From: Mycocentrospora acerina
Lineage: Eukaryota > Ascomycota > Dothideomycetes > Pleosporales
Direction of reading: 5' to 3'
DNA: 64,000 nt
NCBI GenBank assembly: GCA_022701365.1
Contig: JAKUHH010000091.1
Coordinates: 186,001 to 250,000 of the forward strand
How positions within the stretch are numbered: the first letter of the stretch is position 1; every line of letters begins with the position of its first letter. Shown in pieces: positions 33,561 to 44,538 of this stretch. A program made the translations under genes and the position numbers. The notes beneath the pieces are model-generated. The model had not been told where the DNA came from. It did no database searches and worked only from the letters and a program-made list of their open reading frames with translations.

Positions 33561-34196
33561 TGTGAAGGCAAATCAATGCTTTCGCATTGAACAAGTATAG
33601 TACAAAGAAGAAGAGAGAGCGCAGAAACGAGTGTTGGCTTGTGGTGGGTGATGATTGGAGTTTGGGATTTGGAGCTCGAATTGTATGCGACTTTTTCCAC
33701 TAGCGCGGATCGCTTTAGCGGCCACGTGATGCTAGTAAATTGCACTCTGAACACACGAGAGCTGCGACCATGTTCATCCAGAAGATTAATTCGACCAAAC
33801 GTTAAGATAAGATTGAAGACCAACATGAGAGAAAATTGTCGATTTTTCAAAATTTCCTGAGGCAATGCAAATGTTTAAGAACTATGCATGTTTCAACAGA
33901 ATTATTTCCATTGCAAGTCATACCACTGAAGCGTCAATTTCTTCAATCATTAATGACATTGACAAATAACAAACTAAAACTGCTCATGACAGGCTCTCTA
34001 ATCTATGATTAACTTCAAATAGCTAAAATTATCTTTTACTTGGACGAGATTGCTCGAGAAAACTTTCCTCCCCACCAGCCATCTTCATCATATCCTTCCT
34101 GATATTCACATTCAAGAGCACTACACCAACACAAAAGAGCGCTGTCTTCTTTCTTCCACCATTACATATTCTTCCCTTCCAATCTGCCCACCATTT
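33561..34196. other. Intergenic
   Basis: Promoter side of mS45 and 3' side of the 168-aa gene; AT-rich from 33,780 to 34,050. No gene recognised. Confidence 0.5.
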
Positions 34197-34703
34197 CTAC
34201 TTCTTTCCCAACTCATCACCCTGTCTATCCATCCGCTCTACCTCTAACAGCCCACTCTCTCTTATCTCTTCACCCCCCTCCTTCTCTCTCCCTCTACTCT
34301 CCCCATAACTCTTCCTCCTCTCCTGCATCCCCACCAGCACCTTCTTTCTCTCCTTCTCGCCCAGTAACCCCCTCGTTCCCTTCTCCCTCTTACTCAACAA
34401 CGCAAAGTCTTCTAAATCTGCACCTAGTACCACGTCACTAGGCGTTGGACTGGGCGTCGGGCTTGACATGCCTTCCTCCCAGGCTTCCGCAAGTGGGACA
34501 GCCGCATCATCACGAGTTTTTGTATTTCGCGGTGACGAAGCTGATGCGCGAGTAGGGGAATCGGTCTCGGGATAATCTATGCCGTTGTAGTTTTTAGATT
34601 CCGGGGCGCCGATTTCAGACACGCTGTAGTACTCGCGTGTTGCGGTGTTTTCGGGCAGAGGCTTGGGAAGGGACGTGGTGTCTCGTCGGGGTTGGGGAAA
34701 CAT
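34197..34703 (-). CDS. Hypothetical hydrophilic protein, 168 aa
   Basis: One uninterrupted frame, starting MFPQPRRDTTSLPKPLP. It is low in hydrophobic residues: a Pro/Ser/Thr-rich first half (EEGMSSPTPSPTPSDVV) and a second half rich in Lys, Arg and Glu (REKGTRGLLGEKERKKVLVG, then KEGGEEIRE). No signal peptide, membrane segment or known domain. The section LGADLEDFALLSKREKGTRG resembles small fungal proteins in amino-acid make-up, and the antisense frames are poorer, so I lean to a real gene. The 3' third is CT-rich on the plus strand, which could also be a leader of something else. Function unknown. Confidence 0.45.
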   Translation of the reverse strand: MFPQPRRDTTSLPKPLPENTATREYYSVSEIGAPESKNYNGIDYPETDSPTRASASSPRNTKTRDDAAVPLAEAWEEGMSSPTPSPTPSDVVLGADLEDFALLSKREKGTRGLLGEKERKKVLVGMQERRKSYGESRGREKEGGEEIRESGLLEVERMDRQGDELGKK

Positions 34704-35467
34704 GCTTTGGGATCACTTTTCTTGGGTGGTGGAAATTTCTGAGCAAAGGCGGTGGCTTAAATGCGCGTATTGTATCTCATTTTATTGTTTGTTGTCCTAC
34801 GTATTATACAAGCAGCACATGTTCATTGTGTAGTTGTATGTGGTTTGTACAAATCAAGCAAGACGTTGTCGATTTAAGGATGGAATAGCCCATCCTTCTC
34901 TATTCAAGTTTACTCCGCTGCAATGTTTTCAAAGTATACGGAAGAGCTGCACTCAATCTCACACGCAGTTTCAGATATGGGTCTCAAAACGTGGAGATGG
35001 AGAATTTCACTGCACGTATGTCAGGAATATGGGAAGAGAGACAAAATGATATCACAACAAGCATAAGTATCTCACGACAAACCACTCTAACGAGGAAGGA
35101 TTGGTCGACATCAATATTATTAGTAGAACAATAATCACAACTAGTTCATAAATTAGCAGTGTGCCAACAAACTACAGAACTAAGCAAGAAAGCGAAATAT
35201 ACAGATCACGCTCTACAGGTAGATTGTGTTATGTATCCCTTGCATTGAAAGAAGCACACACATCCTTTTAACCGATTAAACTATGGCCGTCTTTGTAAAC
35301 AAGATAGTTTTTTTTGTGCAAAAAGGTGAGGTTATGGTCATATTTGTTTTCATCCGCTACAATCCTCTCTCTCTCCGCCCCCCACCCCCCTTCCTCATTC
35401 TCTACCTTTAACAAAAAACCTACTGCCTCCACATCGTCACTCAATCTCTCTTGAACAAAAAAACCCC
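34704..35467. other. Intergenic
   Basis: No gene recognised; AT-leaning, flanks the tRNA gene on its downstream side. Confidence 0.5.
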
Positions 35468-35472
35468 AAAAA
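35468..35472 (-). terminator. Pol III terminator of tRNA-Glu
   Basis: On the minus strand a run of five T lies seven bases after the tRNA 3' end; a longer T run (35457-35463) follows as back-up. Confidence 0.6.
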
Positions 35473-35479
35473 GAATAAT

Positions 35480-35572
35480 TCCGAAACGGGGAATTGAACC
35501 CCGGTCTCCCCGGCGCTGCTCTGAAGTGAATCAGATGAGAGCGGGGTATACTAGCCACTATACTATTTCGGA
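35480..35572 (-). tRNA. tRNA-Glu (CTC) with intron
   Basis: The acceptor arms TCCGAAA and TTTCGGA pair. The D-arm region contains GTGGCTAGT. The anticodon stem CCCCG/CGGGG encloses the loop C-T-CTC-A, and the T-arm is CGGGG-TTCAATT-CCCCG with the AGAC variable loop usual in tRNA-Glu. An intron of about 21-22 bases sits in the canonical place after the base 3' of the anticodon. Read by eye; all four stems fit without mismatch after intron removal. Confidence 0.92.
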
Positions 35573-36170
35573 TGTGGTTGATTTGATGAAGAGAAGAAGA
35601 GTTTGTAATAACATATTGTGAGGTTTTCCATGCTGATCTTGGTACTTCATATCAGTGTGATGTTTAGTAGTCCACTCAGGTAATGGGTCCTCCCGAGACA
35701 TGAAGAGTTTTCCCCGACATCGATTACACGAAAGTGTCACTAGTCGGACACCACCTTGTCGCAATAGACTTCTGCAGTATTCTGGGACTATGGTTTGGAA
35801 AGTGACTATGCACGCCGTTCATTTCGATACTTTTTTTTGGTCACTCCCTTGGAGCTCTTATCAATACCTCCTCGATGCAAATTGTAATCACTACTTGGTA
35901 GAGGTCGCCTCACAGCTCATCCAACTGGAGAACGCAACGGCGCTGCAATAAGTGACATAATAAACGACAAAGGATGAGAATGAGAAAATTTGATAACCGC
36001 AGAAATAGTTCAGTTTTACTGCAATGCCATAGCGCAGAGCAGGACATCTACGACTGTTATAGGATATAGACCATACTACTAGACCACGGACGTAGCTCAT
36101 CAAACCCCCCCTTCCCCCACAAGAAGTTGCATGATTGCCAACGCAAAGGCATAATTTTTTTAAGACAATG
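35573..36170. other. Intergenic
   Basis: Upstream of the tRNA and downstream of the membrane protein gene. No gene recognised. Confidence 0.5.
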
Positions 36171-37892
36171 CTAAAACCACCAGAGCTCATCTTCGAGCGC
36201 ATCCTTCCACAGCTGTGGACACGGTTGCTTGGTGTCGTATAGATGCCAACGAGACAGTTCCAGGGTTATTCTTACGCACAGGTCGATAAAAGGCAGAAAC
36301 ATGTATATCAGCTGGAAGAGAATGGCGAACAAACTCCATGTTATGCCACATATACCGATGAGAAACATTGCGAGGCTGATGAGATGGTCAGAAAGACTGG
36401 AAGCAGATGATGAGACGGCTACGTCTGTTGTTTCTAGAGGAGAGTTGGACGGCACAGGTGCTGGAGGAGTTTCCGGCAACGCTACATTCGTACTTGCAAG
36501 TGGTAGCATGGGAATAGCAGGTTGTGATGTATCCAATGGTGGAGACGGCGAGTTTGTGGCACTGGTAGAATTTGGATGATCCGACGACAACAAATGCGGT
36601 TGGCGTTGCTCCACGCTTTCCGATTGTTCGCGGTGCTGGATCCCATTTTGAAACAAATCCTTGATGGAGTTTGCAATGATGACATTGTAAACGGTCGAGT
36701 GCCAGAACCACTGGGTAACCAGCAACCCCGTGAAGACGTTCCAGTAGGAGCCGCGCTTGCGATCTACAACGGCTATTTGCAGGTAGCCGCCAGCGACCAT
36801 CATTCGGACGGCCCGTGGAATAGAGGTGATGTCATATCCGAATACAATCATGTGAAAAAGACTATTAGGCAGACCCTGGCTGGTCTTGTATGAAATGCAC
36901 TCTGGATGTCGACAGGGACTCATGACGCAGGGCTCAAAGTCTGGGTCCAATGTCCAAGAAGTGTTAACGAGAGAAATGACAAGTGACTGGCTTAGTCCAC
37001 ACAACCCGGAGAAGACCATCAACATCATACCCATGTCGACAGTTTCTGCTGTATCAGACAAAAGACGGCGTGTGAGAAGAACAGAAGCCTGGACATACTG
37101 CGAGAACAGGATAACCAGAATGGCTGTTCGACCAAGCCACTTCAAGTCTCTTGCCCGAGACTTCTGCTGGATGTGCACGACGTTGATGGCGCTCAAATAT
37201 GGTGGTACATCGGAAGAAGGCATAGCCACACGACACCAACACATCCGCGCCAACCGATATCGCAGACCGATATTCACATTCCAGGCTAAATGGCGGGCAG
37301 ATGTTATGGTCGCGATTTCGTACCACATTGTACTAGCGAGATGGAACAGTGACGCCAGCGGGCTGAGAATCGTTTCCATCACGCGGACAAGTTCACGCCT
37401 CCAGGATCCTGAACCAGCTAGAGAGCCCAAGTGCCCGTGTATCCCGACTGTGGTCACGGTTGCAGCAAGTAGCTTGACCAGAGCTCCTGTCGGAGTTCTG
37501 CGGCCGTCTGCCGAGCACTTGTTCTGGAACAGCTGTGTGTTGCCCAGAGCGACATGTTGATCTTCAAGAGATCGGAAAGCGAACAGCGTGGTGAATGTTA
37601 AGCTGAACAGAGGTATCCAAAAGGAACTTGGTTTGCAGAAGTCTGGGGCAGCCCTGGATTTTAGAAGAAGTCGCCTGGGGGACCAAGAATTCTGGTTAGG
37701 TACTTGGTTTTGTACAACTCCAGATTGACTGTCGCCGTCGCTGTTGCCCTGTCGTCGTTTCTTTTTCGAGGCCGTACTCGTATCGATCATCAAGAGGAAT
37801 CCTCCGCCTATCGTAATCGCATAGAATCCCAAGAGCACGGCTGATTGAACTCTGGCAGCTACCTTCTTCAGCGGCCCTAGAGCAATTGACAT
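36171..37892 (-). CDS. Multi-pass membrane protein, unknown function
   Basis: A single exon of 573 aa. About eight hydrophobic segments can be seen: AVLLGFYAITIGGGFLLMI near the N-terminus, FWIPLFSLTFTTLFAF, a segment at METILSPLASLFHLAS, TAILVILFSQYVQASVLL, MGMMLMVFSGLCGLSQSL, YWNVFTGLLVTQWFWH, and a C-terminal pair LISLAMFLIGICGITWSL and LFQLIYMFLPFIDLCV. A Ser/Pro/Thr-rich loop of roughly 90 residues precedes the last pair. Six Cys lie in the middle and C-terminal parts, including a PCRHPEC motif. There is no ATP-binding, transporter or receptor signature that I know. The layout is that of fungal-specific hypothetical integral membrane proteins. The start, MSIALGPLKK, is the first ATG in the frame and the end, DELWWF, is clean. 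Confidence 0.75.
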   Translation of the reverse strand: MSIALGPLKKVAARVQSAVLLGFYAITIGGGFLLMIDTSTASKKKRRQGNSDGDSQSGVVQNQVPNQNSWSPRRLLLKSRAAPDFCKPSSFWIPLFSLTFTTLFAFRSLEDQHVALGNTQLFQNKCSADGRRTPTGALVKLLAATVTTVGIHGHLGSLAGSGSWRRELVRVMETILSPLASLFHLASTMWYEIATITSARHLAWNVNIGLRYRLARMCWCRVAMPSSDVPPYLSAINVVHIQQKSRARDLKWLGRTAILVILFSQYVQASVLLTRRLLSDTAETVDMGMMLMVFSGLCGLSQSLVISLVNTSWTLDPDFEPCVMSPCRHPECISYKTSQGLPNSLFHMIVFGYDITSIPRAVRMMVAGGYLQIAVVDRKRGSYWNVFTGLLVTQWFWHSTVYNVIIANSIKDLFQNGIQHREQSESVEQRQPHLLSSDHPNSTSATNSPSPPLDTSQPAIPMLPLASTNVALPETPPAPVPSNSPLETTDVAVSSSASSLSDHLISLAMFLIGICGITWSLFAILFQLIYMFLPFIDLCVRITLELSRWHLYDTKQPCPQLWKDALEDELWWF

Positions 37893-40800
37893 GGTAGCTA
37901 GTCTTGTGGCTTTCGAAACTATTACGAAAGGTATTATTTAGGGAAAGAATCTTGAAATATCCCATGATGTTGTTGTGCTGGTGACCGGTCAGCTCAGCCT
38001 TGCTGACCTGCATATCGGCTGTGCAAAGTGACGCCCAGTAACGTGACTTGAGCCTCGACATGGGAATGCTACTGAACACTTTAATCATTTGGACATGCGT
38101 CTTTGCTTTTCCTCTCAACCAAACATATTGGTGGGGAATTTGTGGAGAACAACAGGTTACCACAACCCAATTTGGAGGTTCAAAGTATGTCAGCCATGAA
38201 ACAACTAGACATGTGCCAGTGGAAAGAAATAAAAATACAATTCCCGACCGATGTTGCGAGAGTGTCCTACTGTTGAGGCTAGCCTATATTGATCAATGTA
38301 CAAAAGCATGTCATTGAACCCGAGAATGCTGTCTTGGAAAGTGTCAATTCTCTGATAAAATAGATTGTGCAAAAGAAAATTCCAAATGTGACAATAGTCT
38401 ATCACAACTAACGCTGCCATGGGTCTAGAGATTGTAGACGATTTCATGGGGAAATGAAGCCCCAGAACTTCTGAATGCAGTTTCCTCAAACCAAGCAATC
38501 TATCAGCATCCAGGTGTGGGCGCGTATCAAACTCTGCTTTCGGTGAAAATAGTCTTTGTTTGCCGGATACACTATCTTGTCAATAGATATCGGCAGGCAC
38601 GTAGTAGCAACACGAGCTTTCAATTGACAGACCAATGTATAGCGTGCTCATTAGCGCATAATTTTAACACGTGCAGTGCTATCAAGCTTTCCTGATGTCC
38701 ATTGACATCTGCTGATCGTCCACCTTTGGTAAGGGATGTTCTTTGTCCCATCCTAAGCCGGCACCCTTGGACCGCCAACGCGCATGTACCGAGCATCACC
38801 TGACCAACACTACTTCAAAGACGTGTGAACAAACGAGGATCGAGGCGGGAGAGGGCTGAACTCGGCGATTTTACAGGCCAGTTCATGTACGTTTTGAGTT
38901 TGCGATCCGCAAACTCCCCGCCATGGCGTTGTCAACGGTCCAACGGTGATGGGTTAGCAATGCAAACGCTAGAGATTGAGCTAAGTGATAGCGCGGCCGT
39001 TCGCCTAAACAATGGTAGTCTTGTTGTTGACAGATGATCAGTGTCATGAACTGGAAGCGGCTAAGGGACGTATTTTTTTTCAAATCTGGTCGGCGAACAC
39101 TCATGACAATTGCTAGCTCGACAATAGCGATGATGAACGCTGTCTCGTTTCGAGCATCGTGTGATGAAATTAGAGAGGGCGTTCAATGCGGGAAAAATGG
39201 CGAGATGGGTATGGCCAATGGGCTTCACCGGATCTGCTCCTACGGATCTCCGGCTCCAAGTGAAGAACGTCTACCAGTGTTCCGCTGACTCGCAGAATGG
39301 CTAGACAGCCTAGGCTCGTTTGTATGAGATATGCAACACCGTTGATCGCGTGTATCACTGTGGATGCTAACCTCGGTTGACAGTTGGAAGAAGTGACTGG
39401 AAAGTGAATGCAAATGTCGTTTATAATAATGCCGAAGTATGGAGAAAGACATTGCTGTTGCCTTGGCCAACAAGCGCCAATGTCAACTTGAATCCTGAAT
39501 TTTCCCGCATCGGAATAGCGTGAGGCCGTTCTGAGTATGGCGCTGGCAGAAGAGCAATTTGAAGGCTGGAGTGGCCTCAGAGAGCGAAGATGCACCAGAG
39601 CGTGATTAGCGTGCAATGTGCCTTGTTTTCGTATGCTGAGGTTTTTCATGTCGCGAATAGAAGAGACATGTCTCAAAAACTACATGCCCATGTTGCAAGT
39701 ACCGGCAGGAATGAGCTGCACTAGATCCCTGAGGACAGTTGTGCTTGCATGGGGGATAAGCGTTTTTGATGAGTCGTACTCGGTAGTGAACCCGGAGACA
39801 ACCTTATTGATGTTGTCATTAGCTTTGGTTGGATAGGGCTAATAATCCGCGAGCAGTTTGGTTGACCAGGATGATGCGGAGCCAGCTCAACCCGAGACCA
39901 CATCTTATCGAAACAAACCATCTGATGTATCTTGCGAAGAAGTGTACCCAGTGAAGAATATGAATAAATCCACAAAGCATAGTATTTTTAATTTATTATC
40001 ATCACTATCATTGTCATCAAGTTACTGTAGTGAAGTGTCGCCAGATGCCTTGATCGACGAGAAAAAATATATAGTTGACATGTAAAGTAAAGCTGCACAA
40101 CACGGTTCAAGCATGGTGTAACGTTTTGATGAGCTTAAACTGCCGTGATACTTGACCTTGATCGTCCAAGGTAGCATGAACAGCTTCACCATGCGGTCAA
40201 ATGATGACCCGTTCTGACTGGTGAAGATGGTGCAAGGCGTTAACTGAGTTCTATTGTTAGATTCTCGCTTCAAGAACTCCTCAAGTAGAGACGTTGTTGT
40301 GACAGGAAAACCAGTGCAATTGGGACGGGGGTTCAATAAGTTCCTGTTGCGGGGCTGAAGTCAATGTGTAGACGCGGCGAAGATGGTGGGCTAGTCGCCA
40401 ACAGAGCCCAAAGTACTGTACAGACGAATCGGTGCTTTGCCTCACACGGTGCTATGGTGTTTATCTCAAACAGGCTGGAGGAATGTCTCGAGGAGCCCGG
40501 CTATGTTTGGTTGCACAAGACGAAAGAATGATGCGATGAAGTGTGTTACATTGAGTGCTCCACGTGGCGGCGTCAAGCAGGCATGGGGACGGCAATTGAG
40601 TGTTTGCGAGAAGCCACGTCTGCAAATGGGGTCTCAGGGATCATTCACTCCATTCGCTGGTACTACTCGGTGACTAGACCTCTTGTTGTACAGAGGGCGG
40701 GCGCACAATGTGGCTTGGAGATGCCTGCTAACGCTCTAAGCCCAGATAGCAGGACCATGATTGTTCCTCTGATCTCACCATGGGCGGATGATGTGAAGGT

Positions 40801-42813
40801 GTTTGAGGTGATTTCACAAGACGAGACCAAAGTGATGTCGTTCCGACATCAACCGGATAGGCAGCTTCGGCAAGCCGAGCATTTCCTCCAAGCTGCCGTG
40901 ATTGGCAGGTACGCACCTCAGCATGCATGCTGCTGCCTGGCCCAAATGGAATGGCTTGAAGACAGCACGCCACACGCGGCTTCGGAGGTTTCTAGAGTCT
41001 GACTGTGCCCCGCAGCGTTTGTGAGCACGCAGGCCGGCCGTCTTTGTCGAGAGTGAGTGGCAGGCAGGTAGTGCAGAGCTGGCTTGGAGCTGGCTGGAGG
41101 CTGGCGAACAGTCGTTCCATGGACTGCATGCCAGGCCAGGGCTCCACCTGGGACGCTGAACAATCACACCCAACTCAGGCCCGCGTCGATGATTCGCCGT
41201 GAGGGCAGCACTGCGCACCAGCGAGCCGGGATTGGGCATGCGGTCACGAAGACGGCCGCCGATGAGCCACTTCCACACGCGTTGGGCCAGCGCCGGCGCT
41301 AAGGACCCACGAGCGAGGTTGTGTGGGCTCGGAGGAGGGCCGACTTGCTCGTGACGAGCGTCGACGGCAGCCGCCAAAAGCCGCCTGCGATAGGGCACAG
41401 CCTGACGCCATCTCACCTGGCTGATGCTGGCTGGCATCTCGAGGGGTGGGTGTGGTGGGGGGAAGGGGTGGGGGAGAGGGAGGCGAGGGCGACGAGCGTG
41501 TTTCAACGCTGCACACGCAGTTGCAGACGCCATGTCGCAGCGCGGTATGGGCAGGCCGGGGCTTGGAAATCCCACGTTGTGGCCTCGGTGGGCGGCTTAG
41601 CTGGGGGCAGAGGCTGATGCTGATCCGCAGGCAGCCAGTGGGAACGCGGGCCACGGCTGGGCCTAGGGCGATGGCTCGCGATAGACGAGGCCTGCTTGGG
41701 CCGCGTCCTCGAGCGCCGGCGGTGCGAGTCCACGGCAGGCAGAAGGCTCGCAGCGGCCTCGAAGCAGCGCAGAAGAGGGCCAGTGGCAGCAACGGCCCCC
41801 TCGGCCAGGCACTCGGGCTGGCGTGTGCGTGCGTGTGCTTGCGCGGGTGCGTCTCGCAGGGCAGCGTCGCAGCCACGGGCGCCATGGCTCGAGCAGCACT
41901 CGCTGTGCTACTTCGTACTTGGATATCGATACTCGCACAGTCAACAAATGAGCTCAGGCCCGCCTGTGGTTCGTCGGCGCTGGGGAGGTCCACTCGTCCC
42001 AACGCGCATCATTTTAGTAGAGCAGCATGCCCTCGTCCAAACCCACCAGGCTCGCCCTCTCCACACCACCTCGACTGCCCTCCCTCGCTGCGCACCGTCC
42101 GTGCCGCTCCCTCCCCTCCCCTCCCACACGCCCTCTGGCAGATGCCCACTGCCGCGGCCGCCTCTTGTCCTCGCTGCCCTCTCCTGCTCGCCTGAGCGCG
42201 TGCTGCCCGTCCTGCCCGTCCTGCCCGCCCTGCCCGCCCTGCCCTGTCCTGCCCAGCCCTGCTGCCTCTGCTGCCGCGCCCATTGGCTCGCAGCGCCCCG
42301 AGTCCGCGCCCAACACCACCCCTCGCGCCATTGGCCTCGACGTCGCATTTCCCGCCAAATAATTCCACGCATCACTGCCAACCTCGCTGCATGCACATTC
42401 TTTTGCTGCTAGTGCATGTCCGCGTATTGCTCTGCCCGTCCACCTCTGGCTGCCCTCTCTAGCCTCGCGCCACGCCGCACCCCTCCAGCCCGCACACAGT
42501 CCTCGCCTCGAGCACACGGCACCGCTTCGCTCTCAACGCCGCGCCCGTGACCGGCAACCCAACACCTGCACCGTCCCTTCCGCCACGAGAGCACCCACGC
42601 CCGCACCCACCTCTCGACACCACGCCCGTGTCCAGCTGTCCAGTGCGCCAATCGCTTCGCCCACGCCTGCAACGCATTTCTGCATCTTGCGCCGGCTAAT
42701 CGCAGACTGGGGCCTTTGCATCTGCCTTGCACGCCCGACCCTACGCATCTGTTCTTGCTGCGGCTCTGCCTCACCCCCTCGCCCCTCGACACCTACAGCA
42801 CTCCCACAAAACA
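37893..42813. other. 4.9-kb gene-poor stretch; GC-rich leader at its right end
   Basis: From 37.9 to 40.4 kb only short frames without motifs on either strand. A 153-codon plus frame (40,541-41,002) and many overlapping long frames between 40.8 and 42.7 kb on both strands follow a strong rise in GC. None shows a domain, and they vanish in any two frames compared, so I treat them as composition effects. The last 800 bases are pyrimidine-rich on the plus strand (runs of CTGCCCGTC at 42,206-42,255) and end in the Whi3-like start: a long 5' leader. Confidence 0.55.
42206..42256 (+). repeat. CCTGCCCGTC/CCTGCCCGCC tandem repeat
   Basis: About five ten-base units in a GC-rich leader, with slight variation between units. 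Confidence 0.7.
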
Positions 42814-44538
42814 ATGGCCCGTGGGCCTAGTCCGACCAGCACCAGCCCGTCCAACCTCTCCAACAGCCCCTTCCTCCACGGCTCTCTCAGCAGCTCCACC
42901 TCGTCGTCTCCGCCACATCGCTTCTCCCCGCAGAACACCATGACGGCTGACGTCTTCTCTGCATCGCACATGTACGCCATGCCCGGCCCCGTCGGCGAGC
43001 GCAGACAAATGGAATCCAACGGCTTCTCTCTACTCGCACTCCGGGATGCTCAAACCAGCCCCGACCCTAGGCATCGACACGCAATATTCCTGCGCAAATT
43101 GCCGAGCAACAGTGACCGCGATGCCGTACGCAACATCCTGCTCTTTGCCAAAGACTTTGTCGACTGCGAGCTAGTGTCTCAATCCAGGCTTCCCGAAGAC
43201 AAAGGCTTCGCCTGTGCCATTGCCCAGTTCCAGACATTCGAGGGCGCAAAGGAGGCCAGAGACCGCCTCAACGGTAAGCGCGTCGGGACAAACGACACAG
43301 CTCTCATAGTCGAGTTGGCCCAGGATGGTCTTCCTGCCGCGTATGGTTCGCGGCGCAACACAGTTGACAGTGCATCTGCGCGACAAGGTTCGATTGTAGC
43401 CGGGATCGCCAGTGCTACTGCAAACGGCCGACAAGCATCGCGATACAATGGGACCTTCCAAAATATGGAGAAGATGTCCCCACCAAACGGGACCCCAGGT
43501 CTTGGCAACGGAGAATTCCCGGCACAGAACCTTTTCTCGCCGACGTCACCCGTGAGCACTTCGTTCACCAGCCGCAACCTGGGCAAATCAGTCATCAACG
43601 ACGAGGCTGATGATGTCGATGGCCTACTCAATGAGTCGATCGACTACGCCATGGGTGGACCGCCCGTGCAGTCGAGCATGCCGCGGAGGGCAACCCAACC
43701 GAATCCATCCATTCCCATTTCCCGCTTTGCATCGCTATCCCTCAACACTAGTAGTGTAAATGGCATGAATTCCCCTCCGTTGCAAAGCTATGCCTCGCCC
43801 CGCTCTACAGCCGCCATGCAGTCGCCAGGAACAGTCATGTCTGCCATGTCTCCCCATACATTGCCAGCTACAATGGGCACCGGGCCAAGCACTGGGTTCC
43901 AACAGTACCCACAACATTTTGCGAGGCCCACTTACCCACCTGTGAATCCTGCGGACCAAAACCCGCCATGCAACACTTTGTATGTTGGCAACTTGCCCAT
44001 GGACACATCCGAAGATGAGCTCAAGGCTGTCTTCTCCAAGCAGCGTGGGTACAAGCGTCTCTGCTTCCGCACCAAGCAGAACGGTCCCATGTGCTTTGTC
44101 GAATTTGAGGACACGTCGTTTGCCACCAAGGCCTTGAACGAGCTCTATGGATACATGCTGCACAACAGTGTCAAAGGCGGCATTCGACTTAGTTTTTCCA
44201 AGAATCCCCTCGGCGTACGCAGCGGACAGCACTCCAGCATGGGTCCCTCGTCTGCTACACCCACCACTCCACTATCCGGGTTCGGTAACAACGGCGGAGC
44301 CCCACCAGGTTTTGCTACGGCGAGTGGCCCTCCCCCTGGGCTGTCAGCTCCCCCTGGGTTGTCGAGCCCTGTTCACACGAACGGTTCGACCGGCTTTGGC
44401 ATGTACTCTAACGGAGGGTTTGGCATGAACTCAAACGACATGGGCAGCCCTCTACGTCAGCCGCTGGCCACGAGCGTTCCCGCTAATGGCTATGGAAACA
44501 TGGGAGGGAACTACTCTCCCTACATGATGGGACGCTAA
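42814..44538 (+). CDS. Whi3-type RNA-binding protein, two RRMs
   Basis: A single exon of 574 aa from the ATG in ACAATGGCC; a 29-residue upstream extension in frame (from 42727) lacks a good start. RRM1 lies at about residues 88-168 (HAIFLRKLPSNSDRDAVRNI, ... KGFACAIAQFQTFEGAKEA). RRM2 lies at about 386-468 (NTLYVGNLPMDTSEDELKAVF, ... GPMCFVEFEDTSFATKALNE), followed by GGIRLSFSKNPLGVR. The rest is low complexity: Ser/Thr/Pro/Asn-rich between the RRMs and Gly/Asn/Met-rich at the end (GGAPPGF, GMYSNGGFGMNS), of the kind that drives condensates. In yeast Whi3 binds the CLN3 mRNA and restrains cell-cycle start; in filamentous fungi such proteins position cyclin and polarity mRNAs. The protein has no polyQ run as in yeast Whi3. 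The leader is exceptionally long and GC-rich. Confidence 0.85.
   Translation: MARGPSPTSTSPSNLSNSPFLHGSLSSSTSSSPPHRFSPQNTMTADVFSASHMYAMPGPVGERRQMESNGFSLLALRDAQTSPDPRHRHAIFLRKLPSNSDRDAVRNILLFAKDFVDCELVSQSRLPEDKGFACAIAQFQTFEGAKEARDRLNGKRVGTNDTALIVELAQDGLPAAYGSRRNTVDSASARQGSIVAGIASATANGRQASRYNGTFQNMEKMSPPNGTPGLGNGEFPAQNLFSPTSPVSTSFTSRNLGKSVINDEADDVDGLLNESIDYAMGGPPVQSSMPRRATQPNPSIPISRFASLSLNTSSVNGMNSPPLQSYASPRSTAAMQSPGTVMSAMSPHTLPATMGTGPSTGFQQYPQHFARPTYPPVNPADQNPPCNTLYVGNLPMDTSEDELKAVFSKQRGYKRLCFRTKQNGPMCFVEFEDTSFATKALNELYGYMLHNSVKGGIRLSFSKNPLGVRSGQHSSMGPSSATPTTPLSGFGNNGGAPPGFATASGPPPGLSAPPGLSSPVHTNGSTGFGMYSNGGFGMNSNDMGSPLRQPLATSVPANGYGNMGGNYSPYMMGR

Noticed and set aside
40541..41002. 153-codon plus-strand frame
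   Set aside because: Reads smoothly in part but shows no domain; an antisense frame is equally long; no evidence of splicing or a leader.
41244..42002. 252-codon minus-strand frame in GC-rich DNA
   Set aside because: Overlapped by equally long frames on the other strand and in other phases, with Arg/Pro/Ser-rich content and no motif; high GC removes stops by chance.
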